A stretch of DNA of 55,955 bases from Nitrososphaerota archaeon (GTDB taxonomy: Archaea; Thermoproteota; Nitrososphaeria_A; Caldarchaeales; Wolframiiraptoraceae). Positions 8,146 to 16,063 of this stretch are shown here, piece after piece. The stretch lies in NCBI GenBank assembly GCA_021163925.1, contig JAGGTD010000003.1, positions 1 through 55,955 of the forward strand. Reading direction: 5' to 3'. The stretch's first letter is position 1. The number at the start of each line of letters is the position of its first letter. The notes under the pieces are model-generated. The model was given only the letters and a program-made list of their open reading frames with translations. It was not told the DNA's origin and did no database searches. A program made the translations under genes and the position numbers.

Positions 8146-9228
8146 TTAAGGCTTCTCCATGAGGATTATGCTCTCCCTCGCCTCACCGATCTTAATCACC
8201 CTCCTAGTCGTCGCAACCCTCTTATTGACCGCCACGATCTTCTCGACCTTAAACCCAACTCTCTCGGCGAGATCCGCGACAAGAATATCTGAGTCGACGA
8301 CTCTATCTGGAAAGACTCCGCCGGCAACCACCATCGCCACCTTACCACCATCTCGTAAAACCCTAAACATCTCCTCCAAGCATAGCTTGAGGTCGTGGAA
8401 ATATGCCTTGGCAACTTCTGGAAGGTTTAGCTCGGGGAATTGGTCGGATATGTTTTTGGGATTCAACCCAATGAACGATCTAATCGGATCGACGTGAACA
8501 TCTCCGAAGAACAATTCATACTCGATGCGATAAACCTTGGTGTATTCGATCTTATTTAGGTATGGTGGAGACGTTATTATCGCGTCAAATGAATCGTCTT
8601 CGAGGAACTTGAGCCTCCTCGCATCCCCCAGATAGACCTCGATCTTACATGGCCTAAACTTTATCCTCTTAAGATCTTTGATCATGTTCTTCACAACCCT
8701 TCTAAAGAATTTTCTAAATGGTGGAACAGGCTTTTTCACAACCCTCAACACTGCTCCATCCTTGTAGGCAAAAGAGACCTTCATCGCGGCATTCATCAAC
8801 GCGAGGGTGAAGAAGTTTCTGATATTGGGATCGTCTATCCTCCTAATCTCCTCCCTGAAGAAGATTATGTCCTCTAGGGAAGGCTTGAGGAAAAATCTCT
8901 TAACGAATCCGCTGACATCTGAGAGATCATATTTCCTGAACGGGCGGGATAGAAGCCAATCCCTAACCCTAATGAGCTCATCTAAATCATAATCAGCCGT
9001 CTTGACCTGAGAGACGAAGACGGCGAGGGGGGCTGCGTCGACACCAACCGCATCTACTCCATATTCCTTCGCGGCGAGCAGGGTTGTCCCTGACCCTACG
9101 AATGGATCTAAAATTCTCCACCCATCATCGACTCCAAATTCATCGAAGGTCATTAAGACGAAGTCTCTTGAGAACCCCTCTTTAAAGAAAAAACCATCGA
9201 TAGACTGGATACTGCTTATTTGGGACAA
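8146..9228 (-). CDS. Orphan DNA methyltransferase (SPPY-type, N4-cytosine/N6-adenine class)
   Basis: S-adenosylmethionine-dependent amino-methyltransferase. Motif I is DPFVGSGTTLLAA near residues 40-52 and motif IV is TSPPYLNKIEYTKVY near residues 240-254, with about 190 residues between them that could hold target recognition. SPPY is most often seen in N4-cytosine enzymes. The start is TTG at 9228, but the reading frame stays open upstream with the family-like words ENWLH and no ATG or GTG, so the N-terminus is uncertain. No restriction endonuclease gene lies nearby. An RNA methyltransferase role is not excluded. Confidence 0.75.
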   Translation of the reverse strand: MSQISSIQSIDGFFFKEGFSRDFVLMTFDEFGVDDGWRILDPFVGSGTTLLAAKEYGVDAVGVDAAPLAVFVSQVKTADYDLDELIRVRDWLLSRPFRKYDLSDVSGFVKRFFLKPSLEDIIFFREEIRRIDDPNIRNFFTLALMNAAMKVSFAYKDGAVLRVVKKPVPPFRKFFRRVVKNMIKDLKRIKFRPCKIEVYLGDARRLKFLEDDSFDAIITSPPYLNKIEYTKVYRIEYELFFGDVHVDPIRSFIGLNPKNISDQFPELNLPEVAKAYFHDLKLCLEEMFRVLRDGGKVAMVVAGGVFPDRVVDSDILVADLAERVGFKVEKIVAVNKRVATTRRVIKIGEARESIILMEKP

Positions 9229-9339
9229 ATGTAACCAATTTTCCCAGATCCCACCTCTCCTCGATCACCATACCCTAATATCTCATCCACCAGGCCTCTT
9301 AATATCCATCACCATTGGCCTTAACGGCCTCACGGGCCA

Positions 9340-9795
9340 CTATAGCTCGACCTTATGCTCAATGATCCTTAAAATTACAGCGGTCTCTGTATGCTTAACT
9401 CCCCGAACTCTCCTAATCTTATCGATGCACTCGTTTAGGCTTGACACGCCTCCGGCGGAGATCATCACCATTGCATCGAATCTGCCCGTGAGTTCGTAGA
9501 CGGACTCAACCTCCGGGATCCTGGATATTCTCTCGATCACTTCCTCCGTGAGATCTCCTCGATCAAGGGTTAGGAATGTCACGGCGTTTATCACGTAATC
9601 CTTACTGAGCTCTATCGTGAACCTCTTAATGACGCCTCTCTCGACCAAGAGCCTGACCCTCCTCCTAACAGCTCCCTCTGAGAGCCCTATCCGCTTACCA
9701 ATCTCTATGAAAGACATCCTAGAGTTCCGCTTCAAGAGATCGATTATCCTCAAATCCACATCATCAAGCGCTCTCCGATAGGTTTCCATGGCCAA
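9340..9795 (-). CDS. Lrp/AsnC-family transcription regulator
   Basis: Small DNA-binding regulator with an N-terminal winged helix (LDDVDLRIIDLLKRNSRM, then IGLSEGAVRRRVRLLVERG as the recognition helix) and a C-terminal RAM ligand-binding domain (about residues 70-151, with VESVYELTGRFDAMVMI). At 151 residues it is complete. ATG at 9795 or the ATG two codons later could be used. It is transcribed away from the PiT phosphate transporter, with a 182-base gap holding a TATA-like element for itself near 9814-9824 and an inverted repeat over the PiT TATA box, so it may control itself and PiT. That link is inference. Confidence 0.9.
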   Translation of the reverse strand: MAMETYRRALDDVDLRIIDLLKRNSRMSFIEIGKRIGLSEGAVRRRVRLLVERGVIKRFTIELSKDYVINAVTFLTLDRGDLTEEVIERISRIPEVESVYELTGRFDAMVMISAGGVSSLNECIDKIRRVRGVKHTETAVILRIIEHKVEL

Positions 9796-9933
9796 AACAG
9801 ATCCATTAATCCCATAAAAAGATAGCGTCCACGATCAAGATCTCAGAAGATCTCTCCAGCATTTTCTCTGGAGCTGAAAACCGTGTTTCTCATCAATAGA
9901 TTAGATGGCTCACTATAGATCTCAATAAATTAT

Positions 9934-9959
9934 GTACGGATAGTATTTATCCTGCGTAC
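9934..9959 (+). promoter_or_regulatory. Inverted repeat over the PiT TATA box (candidate operator)
   Basis: An imperfect inverted repeat, GTACG-GATA facing TATCC-GCGTAC, encloses AGTATTTAT, the apparent TATA box located about 30 bases before the PiT start. A regulator binding here would block TBP access. The divergent Lrp-type gene is the natural candidate, but a phosphate-responsive factor encoded elsewhere is equally possible. Confidence 0.4.
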
Positions 9960-9977
9960 CGCGACCTCGATGTAGAA

Positions 9978-11015
9978 TTGGATCTAACCAGCATGGCGAT
10001 TATCATAGGGTACCTGTTATCCTTCTTGATGGCCGTAGCGCTGGGAGGAAACGATGCGGCCACTCCCTGTGACACTTCGGTCGGCGCGAGGGTTATATCG
10101 GTTAGGAGGGCGATACTTCTCTTCGCGGTCTTCACGAGCGTCGGAGCATTGACTCAAGGATATATGGTGATGAAGACCATTGGGAGGGGGATAGTTCCGG
10201 CGATAGATCTCCTAGGGGTCTTGGTGACGGTCTCCGTCGCCTTCAGCTGGATAATGTTCTGCAACTATTTTGGGCTTGAGATATCTGTGACCCACTCGAT
10301 AATAGGAGCTGTCCTCGGATATGGTCTTGCATCATATGGGTTGAGTGGGGTTAATTGGGGACTCGTGGAGAAGGTGATCATAAGCTGGATCTCGTCACCC
10401 TTCCTCGCCATGGTCCTATCCTACCTGTTCTACAAGCTAATAATCCGCGCAACTGGAGGAAATAGCTCTATCGCGTTAAGGATTATGCCGAGATTATTGA
10501 TAGCCTCACTATGTTACTCAGCATACGCGTTCGGGACAAACGATATAGCAAATGCCACAGGGGTCTACGTGACGGTCAGCGAGATAATCTTCGGCGGAGC
10601 CCCGGAATCCGATGTCATGTTTATCCTAGCGATAATTGGATGTGTCGGGGTGGCCGTCGGAGGACTGGTCCTAGGAGCTAGGGTGATCGGAACCGTCGCC
10701 TTCAAGATAACTAGACTCGACCCGGTCTCAGGCTTCGCCGCGGAGCTCTCAAATGCTCTCGTAGTCCACATGTTCACGACGATACCGTACTTTCTATTCG
10801 GATATGGGATACCGATCTCGACATCATTGGCTGGCGTGGGATCGGTGATAGGCGTCGGCCTCGCCATGTATAGATCTGCTGGAATAAATAAGAGAACTAT
10901 AATGAAGCTGTTTACGGCGTGGGTTGCCTCCGTAGTTGCGACGGCGTTGGCGAGCTATATCCTCTATTTAATAATCTTCCCGATAACTGGGCCAATACTT
11001 AAACCAAAACCTTAA
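9978..11015 (+). CDS. pit: Inorganic phosphate transporter, PiT family
   Basis: Membrane symporter for phosphate (or metal-phosphate). The two inverted PiT signature repeats are clear: ALGGNDAATPCDTSVGARV in the N-terminal half and YAFGTNDIANATGVYVTVS in the C-terminal half. About ten TMs are spread over 345 residues, and the mid region VTHSIIGAVLGYGLASYG is typical. Start is TTG at 9978 or ATG at 9993; the frame is closed shortly upstream and the TATA box suggests a very short leader. The DUF47 gene follows 54 bases later, the usual pairing for PiT in archaea and bacteria. Confidence 0.92.
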   Translation: MDLTSMAIIIGYLLSFLMAVALGGNDAATPCDTSVGARVISVRRAILLFAVFTSVGALTQGYMVMKTIGRGIVPAIDLLGVLVTVSVAFSWIMFCNYFGLEISVTHSIIGAVLGYGLASYGLSGVNWGLVEKVIISWISSPFLAMVLSYLFYKLIIRATGGNSSIALRIMPRLLIASLCYSAYAFGTNDIANATGVYVTVSEIIFGGAPESDVMFILAIIGCVGVAVGGLVLGARVIGTVAFKITRLDPVSGFAAELSNALVVHMFTTIPYFLFGYGIPISTSLAGVGSVIGVGLAMYRSAGINKRTIMKLFTAWVASVVATALASYILYLIIFPITGPILKPKP

Positions 11016-11035
11016 TTATGTCTCACAATATGTCA

Positions 11036-11054
11036 CAGCTAGGTGGTTTAGCTG
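11036..11054. repeat. Small perfect inverted repeat between pit and the DUF47 gene
   Basis: CAGCTA and TAGCTG flank the seven-base loop GGTGGTT. It can form a short hairpin in the pit-DUF47 intergenic RNA, or be a protein-binding site just before the DUF47 start at 11070. Too short to decide. Confidence 0.3.
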
Positions 11055-11069
11055 TTTAAGGGGCATCCT

Positions 11070-11732
11070 ATGATCTGGATAGGGAGAAGGAAGGAGCGTG
11101 AGGTCTTAAAACTCTCAAAGAGACATTTTGAGAAGGTGTTGGATCTCGCAAAGTCATTTAGACAATACGTGACCTTATATGTCGATTGTAGAATGGATGA
11201 GGCGTCACGGCTATATGAGAACTCGATATTTCAGCTAGAGCGGCAGGCTGATGATCAGAAAGAGAAGATCCTCTTGGAGGTCTCTAAGGGACCCTTCCAT
11301 CCAATTGATAGGGAGGATGTTATTCGACTGGTCTTAACGATGGATGATATAGCGGCGAATCTGAAGTCGGCTGCGAGAAAACTACTCTACACAGATCCAT
11401 GCGATGCTCCCAGCGATATTAGAAACGACCTCCTCAAGCTCACGGACCTTTTAGTCGAGCTGGTCTTAAAGCTTGGAGAAGCCTTAGACGCCCTGATAAG
11501 CGGTTCAAAGGAGGTGTTGAGTCTCGCCGACGCGGTTGAGCGCAAGGAGGAGGAGATAGATGAATTTAGACATGGCCTGATAGCTAGGATCTTGAGCTGG
11601 GGAGACTCCGCCGAAAGGCTCAGCAACGTGCTCATGTTGAAAGAGGTCGCCGAGAACATCGAGAACGCATCGGATAAGGGCGAGGATGTCGCAGACCTCA
11701 TCAGGACTATAGCGATAGCAGGCTCCCTATAG
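11070..11732 (+). CDS. DUF47/PhoU-like PiT accessory protein
   Basis: All-helical protein of the DUF47 (PhoU-related) family, believed to regulate the partner PiT transporter at the membrane face. The 220 residues form two similar three-helix bundles; recognisable parts are ERQADDQKEKILLEVSKGPF, LTMDDIAANLKSAARKL in the first half and KEVAENIENASDKGEDVADL at the end, which carries the acidic PhoU-type metal-binding pattern ExxxN..D. It has no signal peptide or TM. Position directly behind pit supports the role. Confidence 0.88.
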   Translation: MIWIGRRKEREVLKLSKRHFEKVLDLAKSFRQYVTLYVDCRMDEASRLYENSIFQLERQADDQKEKILLEVSKGPFHPIDREDVIRLVLTMDDIAANLKSAARKLLYTDPCDAPSDIRNDLLKLTDLLVELVLKLGEALDALISGSKEVLSLADAVERKEEEIDEFRHGLIARILSWGDSAERLSNVLMLKEVAENIENASDKGEDVADLIRTIAIAGSL

Positions 11733-11771
11733 CGAGCTTGCCCAAAGAATGTCGATATGAGTTAAGTGAGA

Positions 11772-11856
11772 CGCGGCGGGAGGGATTTGAACCCTCGAGG
11801 CCCCATGGGCCACAGGCTCTCCAGGCCTGCCCCCTACCAGGCTAGGGTACCGCCGC
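11772..11856 (-). tRNA. tRNA-Ser (anticodon GGA)
   Basis: Read on the minus strand, a 7-bp acceptor stem GCGGCGG/CCGCCGC, an anticodon stem CAGGC/GCCTG around loop CTGGAGA (anticodon GGA), a long variable arm rich in G and C, and T arm GAGGG-TTCAAAT-CCCTC are all present. The discriminator base is G, as expected for serine. The long variable arm excludes most other isotypes and GGA gives Ser. No intron is seen and the CCA end is not encoded. Confidence 0.95.
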
Positions 11857-11968
11857 TCACTGCATCGACTTCATGAGAGTTTTCTGCGTTCCCTCAATTA
11901 AAGATTATCTGGAGATAGGGCCGTAGCTGTCGTTTAGTTAAGGTTTAAGAAATTGACCATGAACATTA

Positions 11969-11977
11969 CCTAGGTAT
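11969..11977 (+). promoter_or_regulatory. CCTAGGTAT element at the uridine phosphorylase start
   Basis: The palindromic context TACCTAGGTA ends on the start codon of the uridine phosphorylase gene. The same nine bases CCTAGGTAT recur at 16030-16038 before the ABC permease genes. It could be a shared operator for nucleoside genes or chance. Confidence 0.25.
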
Positions 11978-12815
11978 GTCCGCAAGGGAGCCCAAAGCTG
12001 GAGAGGAGTTCTATCATGTCAGGGTTAAGCCCGGAGACATATCCGGATACGTCCTATTGCCGGGAGATCCTGGAAGGGTTCCGATAATAGCTGAACTCTG
12101 GGATGAGGGGTGGGAGGTTTCCTTCCACCGAGAGTTTAGGGTCTGGTCTGGAAGGATCGATGGAAAGCCTATCTCAGCCTGCTCAACCGGGATCGGCTGT
12201 CCCTCAACCGCGATAGCGATCGAAGAACTCGCTAGGGCTGGAGCGCATACGTTCATTAGGGTTGGGAGCACGGGTGCGATACAGCCTGAGATAGAGCTAG
12301 GTGATTTGATAATCTCCGTTGCGGCGATGAAGCTTGAGGGAACCAGCCTCCAATATGCTCCATCAACCTATCCAGCATACGCGGATTACGAAGTAGTCTT
12401 GGCCTTGATCGAGGCGGCTGAATCCCTAAACCTAAGATATCATCTGGGCGTGACCGCCTCAACCGATAGCTTCTATCTAGGTCAAAGTAGGCCGGGCTTC
12501 AGGGGATATGAATGGAGCTATTCAAAGCGCCTCTTCGATGATTTGAGGGCTATGGGAATCCTAAACTTCGAGATGGAGACATCCACCCTCTTCACCCTCG
12601 CATCCATCTACAAGCTCAGAGCAGGCTCAGTCTGCGCAGTCTTCGCGAACCGGGTAAAGGACACCTTCAAGGTGGTTGGGGAGAGGGAGGCCGCGAAGAC
12701 CGCCGTCGAGGCCGTGAAGATTCTTCAAGAGTGGGATGAGCTCAAGGAGAGAAAGGGAAGGAAGAGAATCTATCCGACTCTTCTCAAGGAGTGGTTGCAG
12801 AGCAGGAGAAAATAA
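11976..12815 (+). CDS. udp: Uridine phosphorylase (nucleoside phosphorylase family NP-I)
   Basis: Phosphorolyses uridine-type nucleosides to free base and ribose 1-phosphate in the cytoplasm. The family is shown by YVLLPGDPGRVPIIAELWD (phosphate loop), STGIGCPSTAIAIEELARAG, FIRVGSTGAI, and the ribose-binding NFEMETSTLFTLASI near residue 195. QYAPSTYPAYADYEV and the Udp-like spacing favour uridine phosphorylase over purine nucleoside phosphorylase, although substrate range in archaeal members is broad. The length of 279 residues is usual. It stands just before a nucleoside-type ABC importer, so it probably splits nucleosides after uptake and supplies bases to catabolism or salvage. Confidence 0.88.
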   Translation: MSAREPKAGEEFYHVRVKPGDISGYVLLPGDPGRVPIIAELWDEGWEVSFHREFRVWSGRIDGKPISACSTGIGCPSTAIAIEELARAGAHTFIRVGSTGAIQPEIELGDLIISVAAMKLEGTSLQYAPSTYPAYADYEVVLALIEAAESLNLRYHLGVTASTDSFYLGQSRPGFRGYEWSYSKRLFDDLRAMGILNFEMETSTLFTLASIYKLRAGSVCAVFANRVKDTFKVVGEREAAKTAVEAVKILQEWDELKERKGRKRIYPTLLKEWLQSRRK

Positions 12816-12884
12816 GCTTAATTAGTAAGGTTCATCAGACTAGATCCGTGAAGAGTCGATGAAATCGATCGGAGGTAGGCTTGA

Positions 12885-14519
12885 ATGAGCATCGTGAAGA
12901 ACGCGCTTAAGATATTTGGTGGGAAGAGTGATGAGAAGGAGTTCAGAGGGTTTAGGAAGATGAGAGGACCTCCGCCCAAGAAGGGGGAGATCTTAGTCAG
13001 GGCGGAGAACGTCGTCAAGGGGTTCCCAGGTATCTGGGAGCATCTAATACTCGATCACATAAACTTCGACGTTAGGGCTGGAGAGGTTCACGCGCTTCTA
13101 GGGGAGAATGGAGCTGGAAAGACAGTCCTCGCAAACATCCTCTCAGGCTTCTACGTCATAACATCCGGTCAAATCTATGTTAGGGGTAAGCCCGTCAAGT
13201 TCAGCTCTCCTAGAGATGCATTAGAACATGGGATAGCCATGGTCCACCAAGAATTCACCCTAGTCCCAACCCTAACCGTGGCCGAAAACATCGCATTAGG
13301 CCTAAAGGAGTATAGTTCACTGAGCTTCCCACTTAAGGAGGTTGAGAGAAGGCTTGCGGAACTCTCGGAGCGCTATGGCCTCAAGGTCGATCCAAAGGCC
13401 AGGGTCGAAGACCTATCCGCTGGAGAGAGGCAGAGAGCCGAGATCATGAAGGTATTGTATTGGGAGCCAGACGTATTGATCTTAGACGAGCCGACATCCA
13501 TGCTAACCCCACATGAGGTCGATGAGTTATTCAAGGTCTTGAGAGGGATGGCAGCTGAGAATAAGGGAGTAGTCTTCATAACCCACAGGATCGAGGAGGT
13601 GATGAAGGTCGCGGATCGAGTGACCGTCCTAAGGCTCGGAAAGTTCATGGGAACGAAGCCCATCCAAGAGACGAGCAAGGAAGAGTTGCTGAGATTAATG
13701 ATAGGAGAGGTTGAGCCTTTCAGACCCGTTAGAAAACCCGTTAAAAGCGAGAGACCTGTGCTGGAGGTGAGAGATCTTCACGTAATTGGGAGGGAGGGGG
13801 TCGAGGCCGTTAGAGGCGTAACATTTACGATCAGGGAGGGAGAGATATTCGGGATAGCGGGGGTTGCCGGGAACGGGCAGAGAGAGCTTGTCGAGGCATT
13901 GACCGGGCTGAGGAAGGTGAAGAGCGGTAAAATAATAGTCATGGGCAAGGATGTAACGAACAAGTCTCCGAGGGAATTGGCCAAGCTCGGCGTCAGACAC
14001 ATACCAGAGGATAGGAGGGGGGTCGGCGTGGCCGAACCCATGACATTTGGAGAGAATATAATGATGAGAGATTATTGTTCGCCGCCATTCTCAAAGAACG
14101 GCATAATAGACTACGATTTCGTTACGAGACACGCGAAGGAGCTCATCAAGAAGTTTGAGATACTCACCCCCGACATCTGGGATACAGAGGTGAGGATATT
14201 ATCGGGTGGAAACATCCAGAGACTCATACTCGCGAGAGAGCTATGGGTCGAGCCGAAGCTCTTGATAGCCTTCCACCCAACCTATGGATTAGATATGAAG
14301 GCGCTGACCCACACACATAAACTCTTCATGAGGCTTAGGGAGAAGGGATCCGCCATCCTCCTAGTCTCCGAAGACCTAGAGGAGGTAATGTCCCTAAGCG
14401 ATAGGATAGCCGTGATGTTCAGGGGCAAGTTCATGGGCGTGGTCGACGCATCTAAGGCGACCGTCGAGGAGATCGGGATGATGATGGCCGGGATAAAGCC
14501 CAAAGAAGTCTCAGCCTAA
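12885..14519 (+). CDS. Nucleoside ABC importer, ATP-binding protein with two ABC domains
   Basis: Energises the importer whose other parts lie downstream. Two tandem ABC cassettes occupy 544 residues: the first with Walker A GENGAGKT, signature LSAGERQRAEI and Walker B VLILDEPTSM; the second with the degenerate P-loop GVAGNGQRE, signature LSGGNIQRLIL and a Walker B ending IAFHPTYGLD. This is the sugar/nucleoside (RbsA/YufO-NupA) pattern, with the second cassette characteristically weakened. A charged N-terminal extension of about 45 residues precedes the first cassette. GGAGGT lies seven bases before the ATG. The binding protein has its own promoter 58 bases downstream. Confidence 0.93.
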   Translation: MSIVKNALKIFGGKSDEKEFRGFRKMRGPPPKKGEILVRAENVVKGFPGIWEHLILDHINFDVRAGEVHALLGENGAGKTVLANILSGFYVITSGQIYVRGKPVKFSSPRDALEHGIAMVHQEFTLVPTLTVAENIALGLKEYSSLSFPLKEVERRLAELSERYGLKVDPKARVEDLSAGERQRAEIMKVLYWEPDVLILDEPTSMLTPHEVDELFKVLRGMAAENKGVVFITHRIEEVMKVADRVTVLRLGKFMGTKPIQETSKEELLRLMIGEVEPFRPVRKPVKSERPVLEVRDLHVIGREGVEAVRGVTFTIREGEIFGIAGVAGNGQRELVEALTGLRKVKSGKIIVMGKDVTNKSPRELAKLGVRHIPEDRRGVGVAEPMTFGENIMMRDYCSPPFSKNGIIDYDFVTRHAKELIKKFEILTPDIWDTEVRILSGGNIQRLILARELWVEPKLLIAFHPTYGLDMKALTHTHKLFMRLREKGSAILLVSEDLEEVMSLSDRIAVMFRGKFMGVVDASKATVEEIGMMMAGIKPKEVSA

Positions 14520-14549
14520 CGCTCCTCATCCAAATATAGTCGCAAAGAA

Positions 14550-14557
14550 TTTATATC
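14550..14557 (+). promoter_or_regulatory. TATA box of the BMP binding-protein gene
   Basis: TTTATATC centred 25 bases before the GTG start at 14578. A separate promoter here would let the abundant binding protein be made in excess of the ATPase. Confidence 0.45.
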
Positions 14558-14577
14558 AGAAGCATAATAGAATACCC

Positions 14578-15996
14578 GTGAATTGTATGAGGCGAAATAC
14601 TAGTGCAATCACCAAAACAGCAGCTATTATTATCGCCATTATAATCATCGTGGCGGGAGTCGGCGGATTCCTATACTGGTGGACGAGACTTGGGCCAGCT
14701 GCTCCAAGGAAAATAAAGATCGCTGTTGTATCGGACATAGGAGGCAGAGGAGATCTCTCATTTAACGATATGGCGTTTAAAGGTGGGGAAGAAGCTGAGA
14801 GAGACTTCGGCGTAGAGATGATCGAATTGATAAGCAAGACCGAAGCGGACTATGTCCCAAACCTAGAGACGGCTGCAAAGGATCCGGATGTAAAGCTGAT
14901 AGTCGGAGTAGGATTCCTATTGAGCGACGCATTGGTTAAGGTCGCGATGAAGTATCCTGACAAGAACTTCGCCGGAATAGACACCTACGCCCAATCTATA
15001 GTCAAGGACAAGTATCCAGACAAGTATCCGCTGCCAAATCTAATGGACATAAAGTTCGAGGAGCATAAGGGAAGCGCCCTGGTCGGAGCCATCGGATGCC
15101 TCCTAGCAGCATACTATAATGAGAAGGGAGGAAATTATCCATACATCGGAGGGGTATTCGGGATAGAGATACCAGTTCTTTGGAAGTTCGAGATAGGATA
15201 TAAGTGGGGATGCGACTGGGCGCTGAAGTGGTATGAGAAGAAATTCGGACATAAAGCCCCAATAATCGGAGAAGACTCAAGATATGGATCCGGACCTAAC
15301 TGGAAGGATGGGATGTATTGTCCGCCTGAGACTCCTGGAAAATGCTGGTATAAGGGTAGAGTTCTATGGACATATACCGGAACCTTCAGCGACATAACCA
15401 AGGGATATGAGGCCGCCAAGCCAATGTATGCTAAGGGAGCTATCGCGGTCTACAATATCGCTGGACCTCTAGGGCTTGGAATAAATCGAGCGGTTAAGGA
15501 GATAGCTGAGGCTAAGGGATTGGAGATGGGGCCACCCTTCTGGATTGGAGTAGACGCCGACCAAGACTGGATAAATCCGGGATTCGTCATCGTTAGCATG
15601 ATTAAGAGGGTTGATCGAGGAGTCTACTATGCGACCAAGCTGACCATAGAGGGGAAGTTCAGGGAGGCCGTGAAGAAGTATGAGGGAGTTATGACCTTAG
15701 GTATCGGGACGAAGATCCTCGGAATACCGATGGAGGGAATCTCCGCCAGCACCTTGAAGGATCTAGACGAGTTCGTTAAGATGGGAATCAACGCCGAGAA
15801 GCTGACTGGAAAGAAGGTCCTACCAATGCCTCCAGAGGAGATAAAGGCTAAGGTCAAGAAGATGCGTGAATCGGTTGCACCCTGGATCTGGGAGGCTGCG
15901 AAGGAGCTCGAGGAGAAGATAAGGAAGGGTGAAGTAGAGGTTCCATGCGTCTTCACTAAGGAGAAGATAGATTATTGGAGGAAAATCCTTGGCTAG
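14578..15996 (+). CDS. BMP-family nucleoside-binding protein of the ABC importer
   Basis: Extracellular, membrane-tethered substrate-binding protein of the basic membrane protein (Bmp, PF02608) family, most of whose studied members bind nucleosides. After a short basic N-terminus there is one TM (residues about 14-35, AAIIIAIIIIVAGVGGFLYW) acting as uncleaved anchor, then IKIAVVSDIGGRGDLSFNDMA, the Bmp opening, and VGVGFLLSDALVKVAMKYPDKNF. The C-terminal lobe includes GPPFWIGVDADQDWINPG and MIKRVDRGVYYATK, both characteristic. Length is 472 residues. GTG at 14578 or ATG at 14587 could start it. Confidence 0.92.
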   Translation: MNCMRRNTSAITKTAAIIIAIIIIVAGVGGFLYWWTRLGPAAPRKIKIAVVSDIGGRGDLSFNDMAFKGGEEAERDFGVEMIELISKTEADYVPNLETAAKDPDVKLIVGVGFLLSDALVKVAMKYPDKNFAGIDTYAQSIVKDKYPDKYPLPNLMDIKFEEHKGSALVGAIGCLLAAYYNEKGGNYPYIGGVFGIEIPVLWKFEIGYKWGCDWALKWYEKKFGHKAPIIGEDSRYGSGPNWKDGMYCPPETPGKCWYKGRVLWTYTGTFSDITKGYEAAKPMYAKGAIAVYNIAGPLGLGINRAVKEIAEAKGLEMGPPFWIGVDADQDWINPGFVIVSMIKRVDRGVYYATKLTIEGKFREAVKKYEGVMTLGIGTKILGIPMEGISASTLKDLDEFVKMGINAEKLTGKKVLPMPPEEIKAKVKKMRESVAPWIWEAAKELEEKIRKGEVEVPCVFTKEKIDYWRKILG

Positions 15997-16005
15997 AACC
16001 CTCAA

Positions 16006-16021
16006 TCTTTTTATTTTTATA
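16006..16021 (+). terminator. T-rich stretch after the BMP gene
   Basis: TCTTTTTATTTTTATA directly after the stop of the binding-protein gene resembles archaeal T-run terminators. The same AT-rich run could serve as the TATA region for the permease genes beginning at 16064. Confidence 0.4.
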
Positions 16022-16029
16022 TGACCGAT

Positions 16030-16043
16030 CCTAGGTATACCTA
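16030..16043 (+). promoter_or_regulatory. Palindrome before the permease genes, sharing CCTAGGTAT with the udp start
   Basis: TAGGTATACCTA at 16032-16043 is a perfect 12-base palindrome placed about 20-30 bases before the first permease start, and the overlapping CCTAGGTAT matches the element at 11969-11977. Confidence 0.3.
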
Positions 16044-16063
16044 AACCAGCCGGAGGTGGAGAA

